A stretch of 15,057 nt of DNA from Nitrospira sp. (GTDB lineage Bacteria > Nitrospirota > Nitrospiria > Nitrospirales > Nitrospiraceae), in the NCBI GenBank assembly GCA_015904045.1, contig JABMDG010000084.1:4335-19391 (forward strand). Direction: 5' to 3'. Made by a program: the position numbers and the translations under genes. Positions 6,906 through 13,760 of the stretch are shown here, in pieces (within the stretch, counting starts at the first letter, position 1; the number at the start of each line of letters is the position of its first letter). The notes beneath the pieces are model-generated. The model made no database searches. It was not told the origin of the DNA and saw only the letters and a program-made list of their open reading frames with translations.

Positions 6906-7429
6906 TTCGCTTGTAGTTCCTTCACCAAGGGCAGAATGGTTTTCGCCAAGGCCTCTTCGGTCACGGGCCCGATCTGCTTGTAGCGAATGACCCCTTGCTT
7001 GTCGATGACGTAGGTTTCCGGCACACCATAGACGCCATAATCGATGCCGACGCGCCCCTCCAGATCGACGCCGACGATCTGGTAGGGATTCCCCCACCGA
7101 TTCAGCCAGGCCAGCGCTTCGTCCCGCTGATCCTTGTAATCCATCCCATAGATCGGAACCGCTCCGGATTTCGCCAACTCCATGAGCACAGGATGTTCGG
7201 TTTTGCAGCCGCTGCACCAGGAGGCCCAAAAGTTGAGCAACCAGACCTGTCCCGCCAGATCCGTCCGTGCAAAGACTTTGTCCTGCTCGTGGAGTTGCTG
7301 GCGAGAAAACGCCGGCGCTTCCTTGCCAACCAGCGGAGAGGGGATCTCCCGCGGGTTGAGCGTCAGCCCGACCGCAAGAAAGCCCACCATAATCCCGAAG
7401 ATGGCGAGGGGAAGAAAAAATCGAGTCAT
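6902..7429 (-). CDS. ccmG: Periplasmic thioredoxin-like protein CcmG/DsbE
   Basis: This 175-residue protein has an N-terminal membrane anchor (about residues 5-24) and a thioredoxin fold. The active site is WCSGC (71-75, Cys 72 and Cys 75), preceded by LLNFWAS. The cis-proline loop is GVPETY (Pro 137), and the CcmG-type acidic segment YGMDYKDQRDEA is present. The protein supplies electrons to CcmH or apocytochrome thiols. Many CcmG/DsbE proteins have WCPxC; here Ser replaces Pro at the first variable position, which may shift the redox potential. The length is normal for the family. The ATG overlaps the ccmF stop by 4 bases (7426-7429). Confidence 0.93.
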   Translation of the reverse strand: MTRFFLPLAIFGIMVGFLAVGLTLNPREIPSPLVGKEAPAFSRQQLHEQDKVFARTDLAGQVWLLNFWASWCSGCKTEHPVLMELAKSGAVPIYGMDYKDQRDEALAWLNRWGNPYQIVGVDLEGRVGIDYGVYGVPETYVIDKQGVIRYKQIGPVTEEALAKTILPLVKELQAK

Positions 7430-9516
7430 GCGATTTGCCGGCTGGCGAGCCGTGCTCCGGCGGGCACTGCCTGCGGTTCACGCCTCCAGGCCGGGCGGTA
7501 CCGGCGATCGCTGACGGCTACGACGCCGCCCAAGGCCATGAGCAAACAGCCGCCCCAAATCCAATCGATGAAGGGCTTGTGATACAACCGCACGCTCCAG
7601 GCGCCGTCATCGAGCGGTTCACCCAAGGACACATAGAGGTCCCGCAAGAACCCGGTATCGATCGCCGCCTCCGTCATGACTTGATTTTGAGCCGTATAGC
7701 GCCGCTTCTCCGGATACATCACCGCCGTCTCACGGCCATCCTTGATGATGTGGAACGTCCCGCGCGCTGCCGTATAGTTGGGGCCCATGACGTCCTGCAC
7801 ACCGTCGAATCGGAACGTGTAGCCGCCAATGGTCGCGGTTTCACCCACATTCATGCGGACGTCCTGTTCCGTTTCAAATCCTTTGACCATCGTGACGCCG
7901 ACAATAAACACGGCAATCCCGCAATGGGCCAAGAGCATCCCCCAGTAGGAACGCGGCACTCCCGCGAGTCGCGCCACATAGCCATCGCCGGCCACATGTC
8001 CGACACGCTCACGCACGCCGACCACGGCTGTCGAGAAAATCCAGACCGCCAGGAGCAGCCCCAGGCTGAGCAACGGCGTCCAGGTACCCAACGCAAACGG
8101 CAGCGCCACGGCTGTCGCAACACTCACCCCGAACGCCCAGCGCAACCGCTTGGCCAAATCGGGTAAGGCTGCCTGCTTCCATTGCGCAAGGGGGCCGACT
8201 CCGATCAAAAAGAGCGCCGGTGTCATCAGCGGAACGAATACCGAATCGAAATACGGCGGGCCGACGGAAATCTTCCCCAGATCCAGCGCGTCCAGAAACA
8301 AGGGATACAAGGTGCCTAACAACACCGACCCCATCGCCGCCACCAGCAAGACGTTGTTGGCCAACAACAGGCCCTCGCGGGAGAGGACAGAGAAGCTGCC
8401 GCCTAACCCCACTCGGGGAGCGCGCCAGGCGTACAGCAAGAGCGACCCCCCGATCACGACGGCCAAGAACGCCAGGATGAACATGCCTCGCTTTGGATCG
8501 GTGGCAAACGCATGCACGGAGGTCAAGACACCGGAACGGACGAGAAACGTCCCCAGGAGGCTCAATGAAAATGCCATGATGGCAAGCAGGACCGTCCACA
8601 CCTTGAACCCGCCCCGCTTGTCGGTCACGGCCAATGAATGCACCAACGCTGTTCCGGCTAACCACGGCATGAATGAGGCATTTTCAACCGGGTCCCAAAA
8701 CCACCAGCCACCCCATCCGAGTTCGTAGTAGGCCCAGCCGCTTCCCATCGCGATACCGACCGTCAAAAAGCACCAGGCGACCGTGGTCCATGGCCGGGAC
8801 CAGCGGGCCCAGGCCGCATCGAGATTGCCCCCCAAGAGTGCGGCCAGCGCGAAGGCAAAGGCCACGGAGAATCCGACGTAGCCCATGTAAAGCATCGGCG
8901 GATGGATCACCATTCCGGGGTCCTGCAACAAGGGATTCAAATCGCGCCCCTCGGATGCGGCCGGGATCAGCCGCTCGAACGGATTGGACACGCTCAGCAT
9001 GAACAGGAGAAACCCCACACTCACCAGTCCCATCACACCAAGGATGCGTGACCGCATGGTATCCGGCAGATGCGTAGAAAACAGCGTCACCGCGAACATC
9101 CAAATCGTCAAAATGAACGTCCACAACAGCAGCGACCCTTCATGTGCTCCCCAGATGGCAGCCAGACGATAGTGGAGGGGCAATTGCGAGTTCGAGGTCG
9201 CCGCGACATACAACACGGAAAAATCCTTGTCCGCGAAGGCATAGGCCAGGCAGCCGAACGCGGTGAGGACCAACAGGAATTGGGTACGCGCGGCCGGCTT
9301 CGCGACGGCCATCAGCGCGGAGTTACCGACGGCCAAGGCATAGGCCAGGCAGCCGAACGCGGTGAGGACCAACAGGAATTGGGTACGCGCGGCCGGCTTC
9401 GCGACGGCCATCAGCGCGGAGTTACCGACGGCCGCGCCGTAGATCGGGAGAATCCCCTGCACCAGCGCGACGCAGAGCGCGAGAATCAATGCAAAATGAC
9501 CGATTTCAGGAATCAT
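7426..9516 (-). CDS. ccmF: Heme lyase CcmF with an internal 33-residue tandem duplication
   Basis: CcmF is the large membrane subunit of the heme ligase that attaches heme to apocytochromes. The 696-residue frame contains all landmarks: MIPEIG start, WGAHEGSLLLW (about 122-132), GRDLNPLLQDPGMVIHPPMLYMGYVGF (about 190-216), the WWD heme-handling domain ELGWGGWWFWDPVENASFMPW (about 265-285), LLGTFLVRSGVL, DVRMNVGE, the TRDLY-like block GFLRDLYVSLGEPL and the C-terminal helix. Residues 29-61 and 62-94 are the same 33 residues (identical except the last, L or F), encoded by a perfect 99-bp tandem repeat. Without one copy the protein would be 663 residues, a normal length. The repeat contains membrane helix 2, so one extra helix would invert the topology of what follows unless it stays out of the membrane. 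The gene starts 12 nt after ccmE. Confidence 0.93.
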   Translation of the reverse strand: MIPEIGHFALILALCVALVQGILPIYGAAVGNSALMAVAKPAARTQFLLVLTAFGCLAYALAVGNSALMAVAKPAARTQFLLVLTAFGCLAYAFADKDFSVLYVAATSNSQLPLHYRLAAIWGAHEGSLLLWTFILTIWMFAVTLFSTHLPDTMRSRILGVMGLVSVGFLLFMLSVSNPFERLIPAASEGRDLNPLLQDPGMVIHPPMLYMGYVGFSVAFAFALAALLGGNLDAAWARWSRPWTTVAWCFLTVGIAMGSGWAYYELGWGGWWFWDPVENASFMPWLAGTALVHSLAVTDKRGGFKVWTVLLAIMAFSLSLLGTFLVRSGVLTSVHAFATDPKRGMFILAFLAVVIGGSLLLYAWRAPRVGLGGSFSVLSREGLLLANNVLLVAAMGSVLLGTLYPLFLDALDLGKISVGPPYFDSVFVPLMTPALFLIGVGPLAQWKQAALPDLAKRLRWAFGVSVATAVALPFALGTWTPLLSLGLLLAVWIFSTAVVGVRERVGHVAGDGYVARLAGVPRSYWGMLLAHCGIAVFIVGVTMVKGFETEQDVRMNVGETATIGGYTFRFDGVQDVMGPNYTAARGTFHIIKDGRETAVMYPEKRRYTAQNQVMTEAAIDTGFLRDLYVSLGEPLDDGAWSVRLYHKPFIDWIWGGCLLMALGGVVAVSDRRYRPAWRREPQAVPAGARLASRQIA
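9236..9433. repeat. Perfect 99-bp direct tandem duplication inside ccmF
   Basis: Copy one is 9236-9334 and copy two is 9335-9433. They are identical at all 99 positions, including third codon bases, so the duplication is either very recent or an assembly artefact. The unit is exactly 33 codons and keeps the ccmF frame. There is no clear microhomology at the ends (G/C at 9235/9334 and A/G at 9335/9434 differ). Confidence 0.98.
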
Positions 9517-9528
9517 GAGGGTGGTGTC

Positions 9529-10005
9529 CTACTGTGTTTGGATAACCAACGTGTTGCTGCTCTGAGCTCCCGAGGCTTTAGCCTTCTTGGCCTTGGCCAT
9601 CGCTTCGGCCGCTTCCGGCGGCATGTAGTTTTCATCATGTTTCGCCAGCACCTCACTGGCGACGAAAGTACCGTCGGCCGCCAACTGGCCCTGCGCCACG
9701 GCGCCTTTCCCTTCTTTGAACAGGTCCGGCAAGATTCCCTTATAGGTCACGGGCACACTCTTCGCCGTATCCGTCACCACGAAGTGAACGGTGAGCCCAT
9801 CGTTCTCCCGCTTGAGGCTGCCGTCTTCGACCATCCCTCCGATCCGGAAGCTTTGGCCTTTCGGGGCCTCGCCGTTCGCCACCATAGTGGGCGTGAAAAA
9901 GAACACAAGATTTTTCTGAAATGCATTCAACACCAGCACCGTCGCCACACCCAGCACGACCAGGCCCAGCCCGATAAACGCAAACCGTTTTTGGCGAGAG
10001 GTCAT
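9529..10005 (-). CDS. ccmE: Periplasmic heme chaperone CcmE
   Basis: The 158-residue protein has an N-terminal anchor (about residues 8-28), the NLVFFFTPT segment and an OB-fold beta-barrel ([43 protein letters not shown]). It contains the heme-binding motif HDENYMPP, with His 123 covalently binding heme and Tyr 127 as axial-ligand candidate. It receives heme from CcmC with the help of CcmAB and hands it to CcmF. The C-terminal tail is Ala/Lys-rich. The ATG (10003-10005) overlaps the ccmD stop in an ATGA. A longer in-frame start at 10116 would overlap ccmD and lacks support. Confidence 0.95.
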   Translation of the reverse strand: MTSRQKRFAFIGLGLVVLGVATVLVLNAFQKNLVFFFTPTMVANGEAPKGQSFRIGGMVEDGSLKRENDGLTVHFVVTDTAKSVPVTYKGILPDLFKEGKGAVAQGQLAADGTFVASEVLAKHDENYMPPEAAEAMAKAKKAKASGAQSSNTLVIQTQ

Positions 10006-10172
10006 TCGATGCTCCTCACAATGCCGCGGCTGTCCGCGAGGGCGGCAGCCCGACGGCGCCACAGAGCCAGGACTTCCCAGGTGATGCCCAGCGCCGTGGC
10101 GATGAACGAGGTCCACACATAGAGGCCGTAGCCCCCCATCGCAAGAAACTCACTCACACTTCCCCAATACAT
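10002..10172 (-). CDS. ccmD: Small heme exporter subunit CcmD
   Basis: The 56-residue protein has a single membrane helix (about residues 16-38: [21 protein letters not shown]) followed by a basic stretch WRRRAAA. This is the standard CcmD form: [12 protein letters not shown], then helix, then positive cytoplasmic tail. CcmD binds the CcmC-heme-CcmE complex and is needed to release heme-loaded CcmE. The start ATG overlaps the ccmC stop by one base (TGATG), and its own stop overlaps the ccmE start. Position between ccmC and ccmE supports the call. Confidence 0.9.
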   Translation of the reverse strand: MYWGSVSEFLAMGGYGLYVWTSFIATALGITWEVLALWRRRAAALADSRGIVRSIE

Positions 10173-10918
10173 CAGCGCGCCTCCGCCACTTCCGGCGCGG
10201 CGGATGGATTGCTCCAAGCCGGCTGGCTCTCGCGCTCGAGGATCACGCAGCGCACGCGGGACAGAATCACGGCAATGCTGTACATCCAGAACCCGAACGT
10301 CATCAAGAGCATGGCCGTGAGCATGATCGTCGCCATCTTTGGCGCCGCCGTCATGCTGACGGACGCACCCTGGTGCAACGTATTCCACCATTTTACTGAA
10401 AAATAAATGATGGGAATGTTCACCACCCCCACCAACGCCAGGACCCCGCTGGCCCGGTCCGCCCGGCGCAGGTCGTCGATCGATGTCCGCAACAGCATGA
10501 CCCCGGCATATTGAAACAAGAGGATCAATTCCGAGGTCAGCCGGGCATCCCACACCCACCATGCCCCCCACGTCGGTTTGCCCCACATCGCACCGGTCAG
10601 CAGCGCCAGGAATGTAAACATCGCCCCGGTCGGCGCAATGGCCTGTGCCATCATAAACGAGAGACGCGCATTCAGCCCCATCCCTACCCCGGCCCAGATG
10701 GCCATCACGACGTACAGAAACATGGACATCCACGCCGCCGGCACATGGACGAAAATGATGCGATAGGAATCGCCTTGCTGAAAATCCGTCGGGGCGACGA
10801 GCAGACCCATATACAGCCCGACGGCAATCGCCAGAGCGGCCACGGCGGAAAACCAGGGAATCATTTTCCCCGCCAAGGGATAAAACGCCAGTGGCGCCGA
10901 GTACTTCGACCAGTTCAC
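10172..10918 (-). CDS. ccmC: Heme-handling membrane protein CcmC
   Basis: The 248-residue protein has six predicted membrane helices and a WWD domain (MWGKPTWGAWWVWDARLTSE, about residues 111-130). Two histidines serve as heme axial-ligand candidates: His 58 in IIFVHVPAA and His 182 in WWNTLHQG. It loads heme onto CcmE in the periplasm. The start is GTG (10916-10918) with an AGAAGGA ribosome site, 15 nt after the ccmB stop. The length is normal. The last 20 residues are polar and not conserved in the family. Confidence 0.95.
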   Translation of the reverse strand: MNWSKYSAPLAFYPLAGKMIPWFSAVAALAIAVGLYMGLLVAPTDFQQGDSYRIIFVHVPAAWMSMFLYVVMAIWAGVGMGLNARLSFMMAQAIAPTGAMFTFLALLTGAMWGKPTWGAWWVWDARLTSELILLFQYAGVMLLRTSIDDLRRADRASGVLALVGVVNIPIIYFSVKWWNTLHQGASVSMTAAPKMATIMLTAMLLMTFGFWMYSIAVILSRVRCVILERESQPAWSNPSAAPEVAEAR

Positions 10919-10933
10919 GATTGTGTCATCCTT

Positions 10934-11617
10934 CTATTCCAACGCGATACGCAATGCCGCCGCAGTGGCCCAGGGCGAAAAAAACAGCGACAACACAAGA
11001 CAGGCCCCCAGCAGCGACAAGTTAGCCTCGCCGCCGATCCCCGCCATGCTGCTTGTAACGGCACCGGCCCCAAAGATCAGCACCGGAACATACAGGGGAA
11101 GCACTAAGAGGGCGACCAAAAGCCCGCTTCCGCGCACGCCAAGCACCAGCGCGGCACCGATGGCTCCAATCATACTCAACGTCGGCGTCCCAAGCAAGAG
11201 CGACAAGACCAACACTCCCAGGGCCTCTCCATCCAAGCCGAATTGCAGTCCGAGCAGCGGCGACAGCAGGACGACCGGCAGGCCGGAGACAATCCAGTGC
11301 GCAAAGACCTTGCCGACAACCAGCACCGGCAACGGCTGAGCGATCAGCACCATCTGTTCCAGCACGCCGTCCAAATAATCTGCGGTAAAGACACGCCCGA
11401 GCGACAAGAGGCAGGCCAGCAAGGCTGCCACCCAGAGGACCCCGGCGCCGATCGTCCGCAACACCGCCGGCTCAGGACCGACCCCCAATGGGAACAGGCT
11501 CGCGACAATCACCAGGAAAAACACCGACATCACGACATCTGAGCGACGCCGCATCGCCAGCAGCAGATCCCGGCGCACCACCCCGCGCAACGCTTCCCAC
11601 AGGCTGGGCCGGTTCAT
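10934..11617 (-). CDS. ccmB: Heme exporter permease CcmB
   Basis: The 227-residue, strongly hydrophobic protein has about six membrane helices and the ABC-2-type pattern LLLAMRRRSDVVMSVFFLVIVASLFPLGVGPEPAVLRTIGAGVLWVAALLA seen in CcmB. Later landmarks are DGVLEQMVL and GTPTLSMIGAIGAAL. With CcmA it forms the ABC transporter that drives release of heme-loaded CcmE from CcmC. The ATG overlaps the ccmA stop by 4 bases (11614-11617, ATGA). The length fits the family. Confidence 0.93.
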   Translation of the reverse strand: MNRPSLWEALRGVVRRDLLLAMRRRSDVVMSVFFLVIVASLFPLGVGPEPAVLRTIGAGVLWVAALLACLLSLGRVFTADYLDGVLEQMVLIAQPLPVLVVGKVFAHWIVSGLPVVLLSPLLGLQFGLDGEALGVLVLSLLLGTPTLSMIGAIGAALVLGVRGSGLLVALLVLPLYVPVLIFGAGAVTSSMAGIGGEANLSLLGACLVLSLFFSPWATAAALRIALE

Positions 11618-12246
11618 CCGTTCATCCTCAGACGCTGGACGAGAGTGGACGGCAACCCAACCTCCTGGTGAGTGACCACGACGGCGATGCCTCCCCGCTT
11701 CAGATGCGCGTGCAATTGCTCGGTCACTAAACCGGTCGCCGCCGTATCCAGCGACGTAAATGGCTCATCCAACAGCCAGAGCGTACGGGCGGACAACCAC
11801 AGACGAGCCAGCGCCACCCGGCGCTTCTGCCCCTGCGAGAGCACCTTCGTCGGCAACTGATGCGCCTGCCGCCTGAGCCCCACCGCTTCCAACGCGGCAT
11901 GCGCCGCCGGCCCATCGCAGTGATCGCCGACCAAGGATGCGGACAGAGACAGATTCTCCATCGCCGTCAAATCGTCCTTGATCCCGTTCAAATGTCCAAT
12001 ATACGTCAGCTGGGCACAGTACTGTTCCCGCTGTTCGCGGATGTCCTGTCCTTGCCACAGGATGGCCCCGTCCTCGGGCGACAACAAACTGGTCAGCATG
12101 CGCAGCAAACTGGTCTTCCCGCTGCCGTTCTCCCCCACCACCGCCAAGAGTGTTCCCGGTTGAACGGTGATGTTCAGATCAGAGAAGAGCCGCCGATCCC
12201 CGCGCCTGCAACTCAACGCCACAGTCTGCAACATAACGGGCGCCAT
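11614..12246 (-). CDS. ccmA: Heme exporter ATP-binding protein CcmA
   Basis: The 210-residue ABC ATPase has Walker A GENGSGKT (38-45), Q-loop region QLTYIGHLNGIK (about 79-90), signature LSQGQKRR (136-143), Walker B LWLLDEP (156-162) and the switch histidine in VVVTHQE. It powers the CcmAB step of heme delivery to CcmE. It is the first gene of the ccmABCDEFGHI cluster. Two starts are possible: ATG 12244-12246, directly abutting GAGGA, or ATG 12232-12234 four codons later, about 12 nt from the same GAGGA. The second gives a more typical distance, so the true N-terminus may be four residues shorter. I see no convincing promoter upstream. Confidence 0.94.
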   Translation of the reverse strand: MAPVMLQTVALSCRRGDRRLFSDLNITVQPGTLLAVVGENGSGKTSLLRMLTSLLSPEDGAILWQGQDIREQREQYCAQLTYIGHLNGIKDDLTAMENLSLSASLVGDHCDGPAAHAALEAVGLRRQAHQLPTKVLSQGQKRRVALARLWLSARTLWLLDEPFTSLDTAATGLVTEQLHAHLKRGGIAVVVTHQEVGLPSTLVQRLRMNG

Positions 12247-12484
12247 TCCTCAACAATTGAAGGTCCGGTGTCGCCATCACGTCGATGGAAACAGGTGAGG
12301 GTAAAGGGAACAGGGAGCGGAAAACAAGGGGCGAGGAGGGCGGGAGCGTCGGCTCCGTCAGGTATCGTTCGACAGCCATCTTGCTCTGAACGCCCTCTTA
12401 CTGTTAACTAGGGCAGGTCCCATTCGGTGACTCCCCCGTCACATCGAATGATGTGTGCACCAGTACCATCGAAGGAGATGAATC
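12247..12484. other. Intergenic region between divergent ccmA and the DUF1269 remnant
   Basis: These 238 bp separate ccmA (minus) from the plus-strand DUF1269 start and should hold both promoters. I found no -35/-10 pair better than half consensus in either direction. On the plus strand, 12421-12450 can fold into an 11-bp stem (CATTCGGTGAC paired with GTCAC and CGAATG, 2-nt AT bulge, 6-nt pyrimidine loop). It competes with a smaller hairpin at 12440-12455 (CACATC-GAAT-GATGTG). AAGGAG at about 12473-12478 serves the plus-strand start. Confidence 0.4.
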
Positions 12485-12775
12485 ATGAGTGAACTTGTCT
12501 GCATCGCGTTTAAAGATTCCAGCACGGCCGACCGGGTGCTGAACGAACTACGGGCACTGGAAACGAACTATGTGCTGGACCTGGAAGACGCGGTCATTGT
12601 CGTCCGCGATAGGGATGGCAAGGTCCATCTGAAGCAGTGCGTCGACGTATTCGGGGGGGCGACGGTGCACGGTGTGTCGCTGGGAATGTTGTGGGGAGGG
12701 CTGATGGGCCTGCTCTTCATGAATCCGCTGGCAGGTCTGATCGGGAGCCTCGCCGGAGGCGCCGGGGCCGGGGTA
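12485..12775 (+). pseudogene. DUF1269-family membrane protein, 5' part only
   Basis: The frame opens with MSELVCIAFKD, and LEDAVIVVRDRDGKVHLKQ and a Gly-rich membrane hairpin (LWGGLMGLLFMNPLAGLIG...GGAGAG) follow. This is the N-terminal 96 or so residues of the DUF1269 family of small membrane proteins, usually about 160-170 residues. A good AAGGAG site lies 7 nt before the ATG. After GAGAG the family continues with a DYGI-type segment and a SSALFVLVR strand; here the sequence changes abruptly at 12770-12776 into DNA that makes sense only on the minus strand as a HigB toxin. The open frame continues to 13231 by chance through antisense higB and lipocalin sequence. The function of the family is poorly known. 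Confidence 0.8.
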
Positions 12776-12988
12776 GTTGGCACGAACGGTCACGGCATGG
12801 AATCCCTTCATCTCGCCCTTGAGCGGGTGAAGGCGAAAGCCAGGGAGATTCATGTCCTCCGGCGCTCGGGCGCGGTGGAGGACGGCAAGAATGTTTTCGA
12901 TCTTTTCAATGTAATCGGCGCGGATTCCCTTGCGGTCGCCGTCCTCGAAAAGCCGTTTCAATCCCTTGTGCCGGAAACTCCGTATCAC
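12773..12988 (-). pseudogene. higB: HigB-type (RelE/ParE superfamily) toxin, 3' end missing
   Basis: From GTG 12986-12988 the minus strand reads VIRSFRHKGLKRLFEDG, then RAPEDMNLPGFRLHPLKGEMKGFHAVTVRANY, an unmistakable HigB pattern (mRNA interferase of type II toxin-antitoxin systems). A complete HigB of this type is about 92 residues and ends in a strand with the conserved V-D-Y-x-D-Y-H motif that contributes catalytic residues. Here the match stops after 72 residues, at the junction with DUF1269. The frame then runs on through antisense DUF1269 sequence to 12548. The higA antitoxin gene, normally directly downstream, is absent. A toxin without antitoxin would be harmful if active, which fits loss of function. 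The promoter and operator remain intact. Confidence 0.82.
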
Positions 12989-12995
12989 AAAATAA

Positions 12996-13024
12996 ATGAT
13001 ATGCTGACAAGTGTCACTTGTCAA
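12996..13024 (-). promoter_or_regulatory. Promoter of the higB remnant
   Basis: The -35 TTGACA (13019-13024, 6 of 6), a 17-nt spacer and the -10 TATCAT (12996-13001, 4 of 6) place the start at about 12988-12989. That is at or next to the higB GTG, so the message would be leaderless or nearly so. There is no Shine-Dalgarno sequence before the GTG, which agrees. Confidence 0.7.
13005..13023. promoter_or_regulatory. Perfect 19-bp palindromic operator over the higB promoter
   Basis: TGACAAGTG-T-CACTTGTCA has two perfect 9-bp arms around a single central base. It overlaps the -35 and fills most of the spacer. This is the expected position for HigA or HigBA autorepression, although no higA is present in the window. 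Confidence 0.75.
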
Positions 13025-13049
13025 TCTCATTGTTCCGGCGTGAACGGCA

Positions 13050-13064
13050 GGCAGGCGCCCTGCC
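13050..13064. terminator. GC hairpin between the lipocalin end and the higB promoter
   Basis: GGCAGG-CGC-CCTGCC forms a 6-bp GC-only stem with a 3-nt loop, about 20 nt after the ancestral lipocalin stop. No T-tract follows on either strand, so it is at best a weak terminator or mRNA-end stabiliser. Confidence 0.3.
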
Positions 13065-13084
13065 ACTGCATTCGAATTGAACGA

Positions 13085-13620
13085 TCAGGGACGCCGGTCG
13101 CGGATGAGCTCCTCGACGGGATAGCCGAACCCCCGCGCCAGGTGTACGAGCTTCCGGTAGGTCGCGTCATCGATCTGCGGCGCGCGGGCCAGCATCCACA
13201 GATACCGGCGATCAGATCCAGAATCCAGTAATTCCCCTCGCGGGACGATCCGAACAAGCGCGCAAACCAGTTGTCAAAGACCACCATCAGCCGTGCGTTC
13301 GTCTTCGTATCGACCACCGTCGCCACGCCATCAGCCTCAGCCAGCCCGCCGTCGTCGGTCACACATTCGTTATGCACACCGACCCGTCCATCCGATCGCA
13401 CCGTGTAGATCGCTTTTGAATCCACGCAATGGCGCTGGAACCACATCGGTAACCGCGCGATCTCATACCAGGTTCCGGCATAGCGGGCCAGATCGACCGA
13501 GGCCACCGTGGGCAGATCCCTCTTCGATTCCATCCCCGCACAGCCGCCAAGCAGCCCGCTGAGTAGCGCCAGCGTGAGCCAGATGTTCATAGGAGGACTC
13601 GTCTGATGGGAAATCCGCAT
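13085..13620 (-). pseudogene. Blc-like outer-membrane lipocalin lipoprotein, frameshifted
   Basis: The frame starts at ATG 13618-13620 (GAGG site 5 nt upstream). A second ATG at 13588-13590 lacks one. A lipoprotein signal with lipobox LLGGC is followed by bacterial lipocalin blocks: VDLARYAGTWYEIARLPMWFQRHCV (GTWYE motif), YTVRSDGRVGVHNEC, VVFDNWFARLFG and GNYWILDL. At 13210-13218 the family pattern breaks. The next expected block, DRRYLWMLARAPQ...DDATYRKLVHLARGFGYPVEELI, is present but in the neighbouring frame and ends at TGA 13085-13087. Compared with Blc, about 10-12 residues (the Y-R-x-A-L-V-x-x-P turn) are missing between ILDL and DRRYLW. The event is therefore a deletion of 3n+1 bases, not a single-base slip. 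The unshifted frame continues as nonsense to 13027. GATC occurs at both edges of the junction. Confidence 0.8.
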
Positions 13621-13674
13621 GACTACCTCACAAGGATGTGTTCGCAGAATCTCATGATCAGCCGAACTTCTTCA

Positions 13675-13697
13675 ATGTTGGATGGCATGACCAACAT
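13675..13697. repeat. Inverted repeat between beta-barrel gene and lipocalin
   Basis: ATGTTGG and CCAACAT form 7-bp arms around a 9-nt loop in the 140-bp gap between the two genes. There is no T-tract, so terminator function is uncertain. Nothing else stands out in this gap. Confidence 0.3.
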
Positions 13698-13760
13698 CTC
13701 GCTTCAATGCACGATTCAAGATCTGCCCCTCATTTATCCTCTCATGGACGAGAAGCTGCT

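Noticed and set aside
6906..7481. Long N-terminal extension of ccmH
   Set aside because: The extension reads through ccmG in another frame; the ATGA overlap at 6902-6905 and the signal peptide fix the real start.
9236..9433. CRISPR or microsatellite array
   Set aside because: There are only two adjoining copies of a coding unit and no spacers; it is a simple tandem duplication.
12485..13231. A single 248-residue plus-strand gene
   Set aside because: Only the first 96 or so residues resemble a family (DUF1269). The rest is antisense to clear HigB and lipocalin coding sequence.
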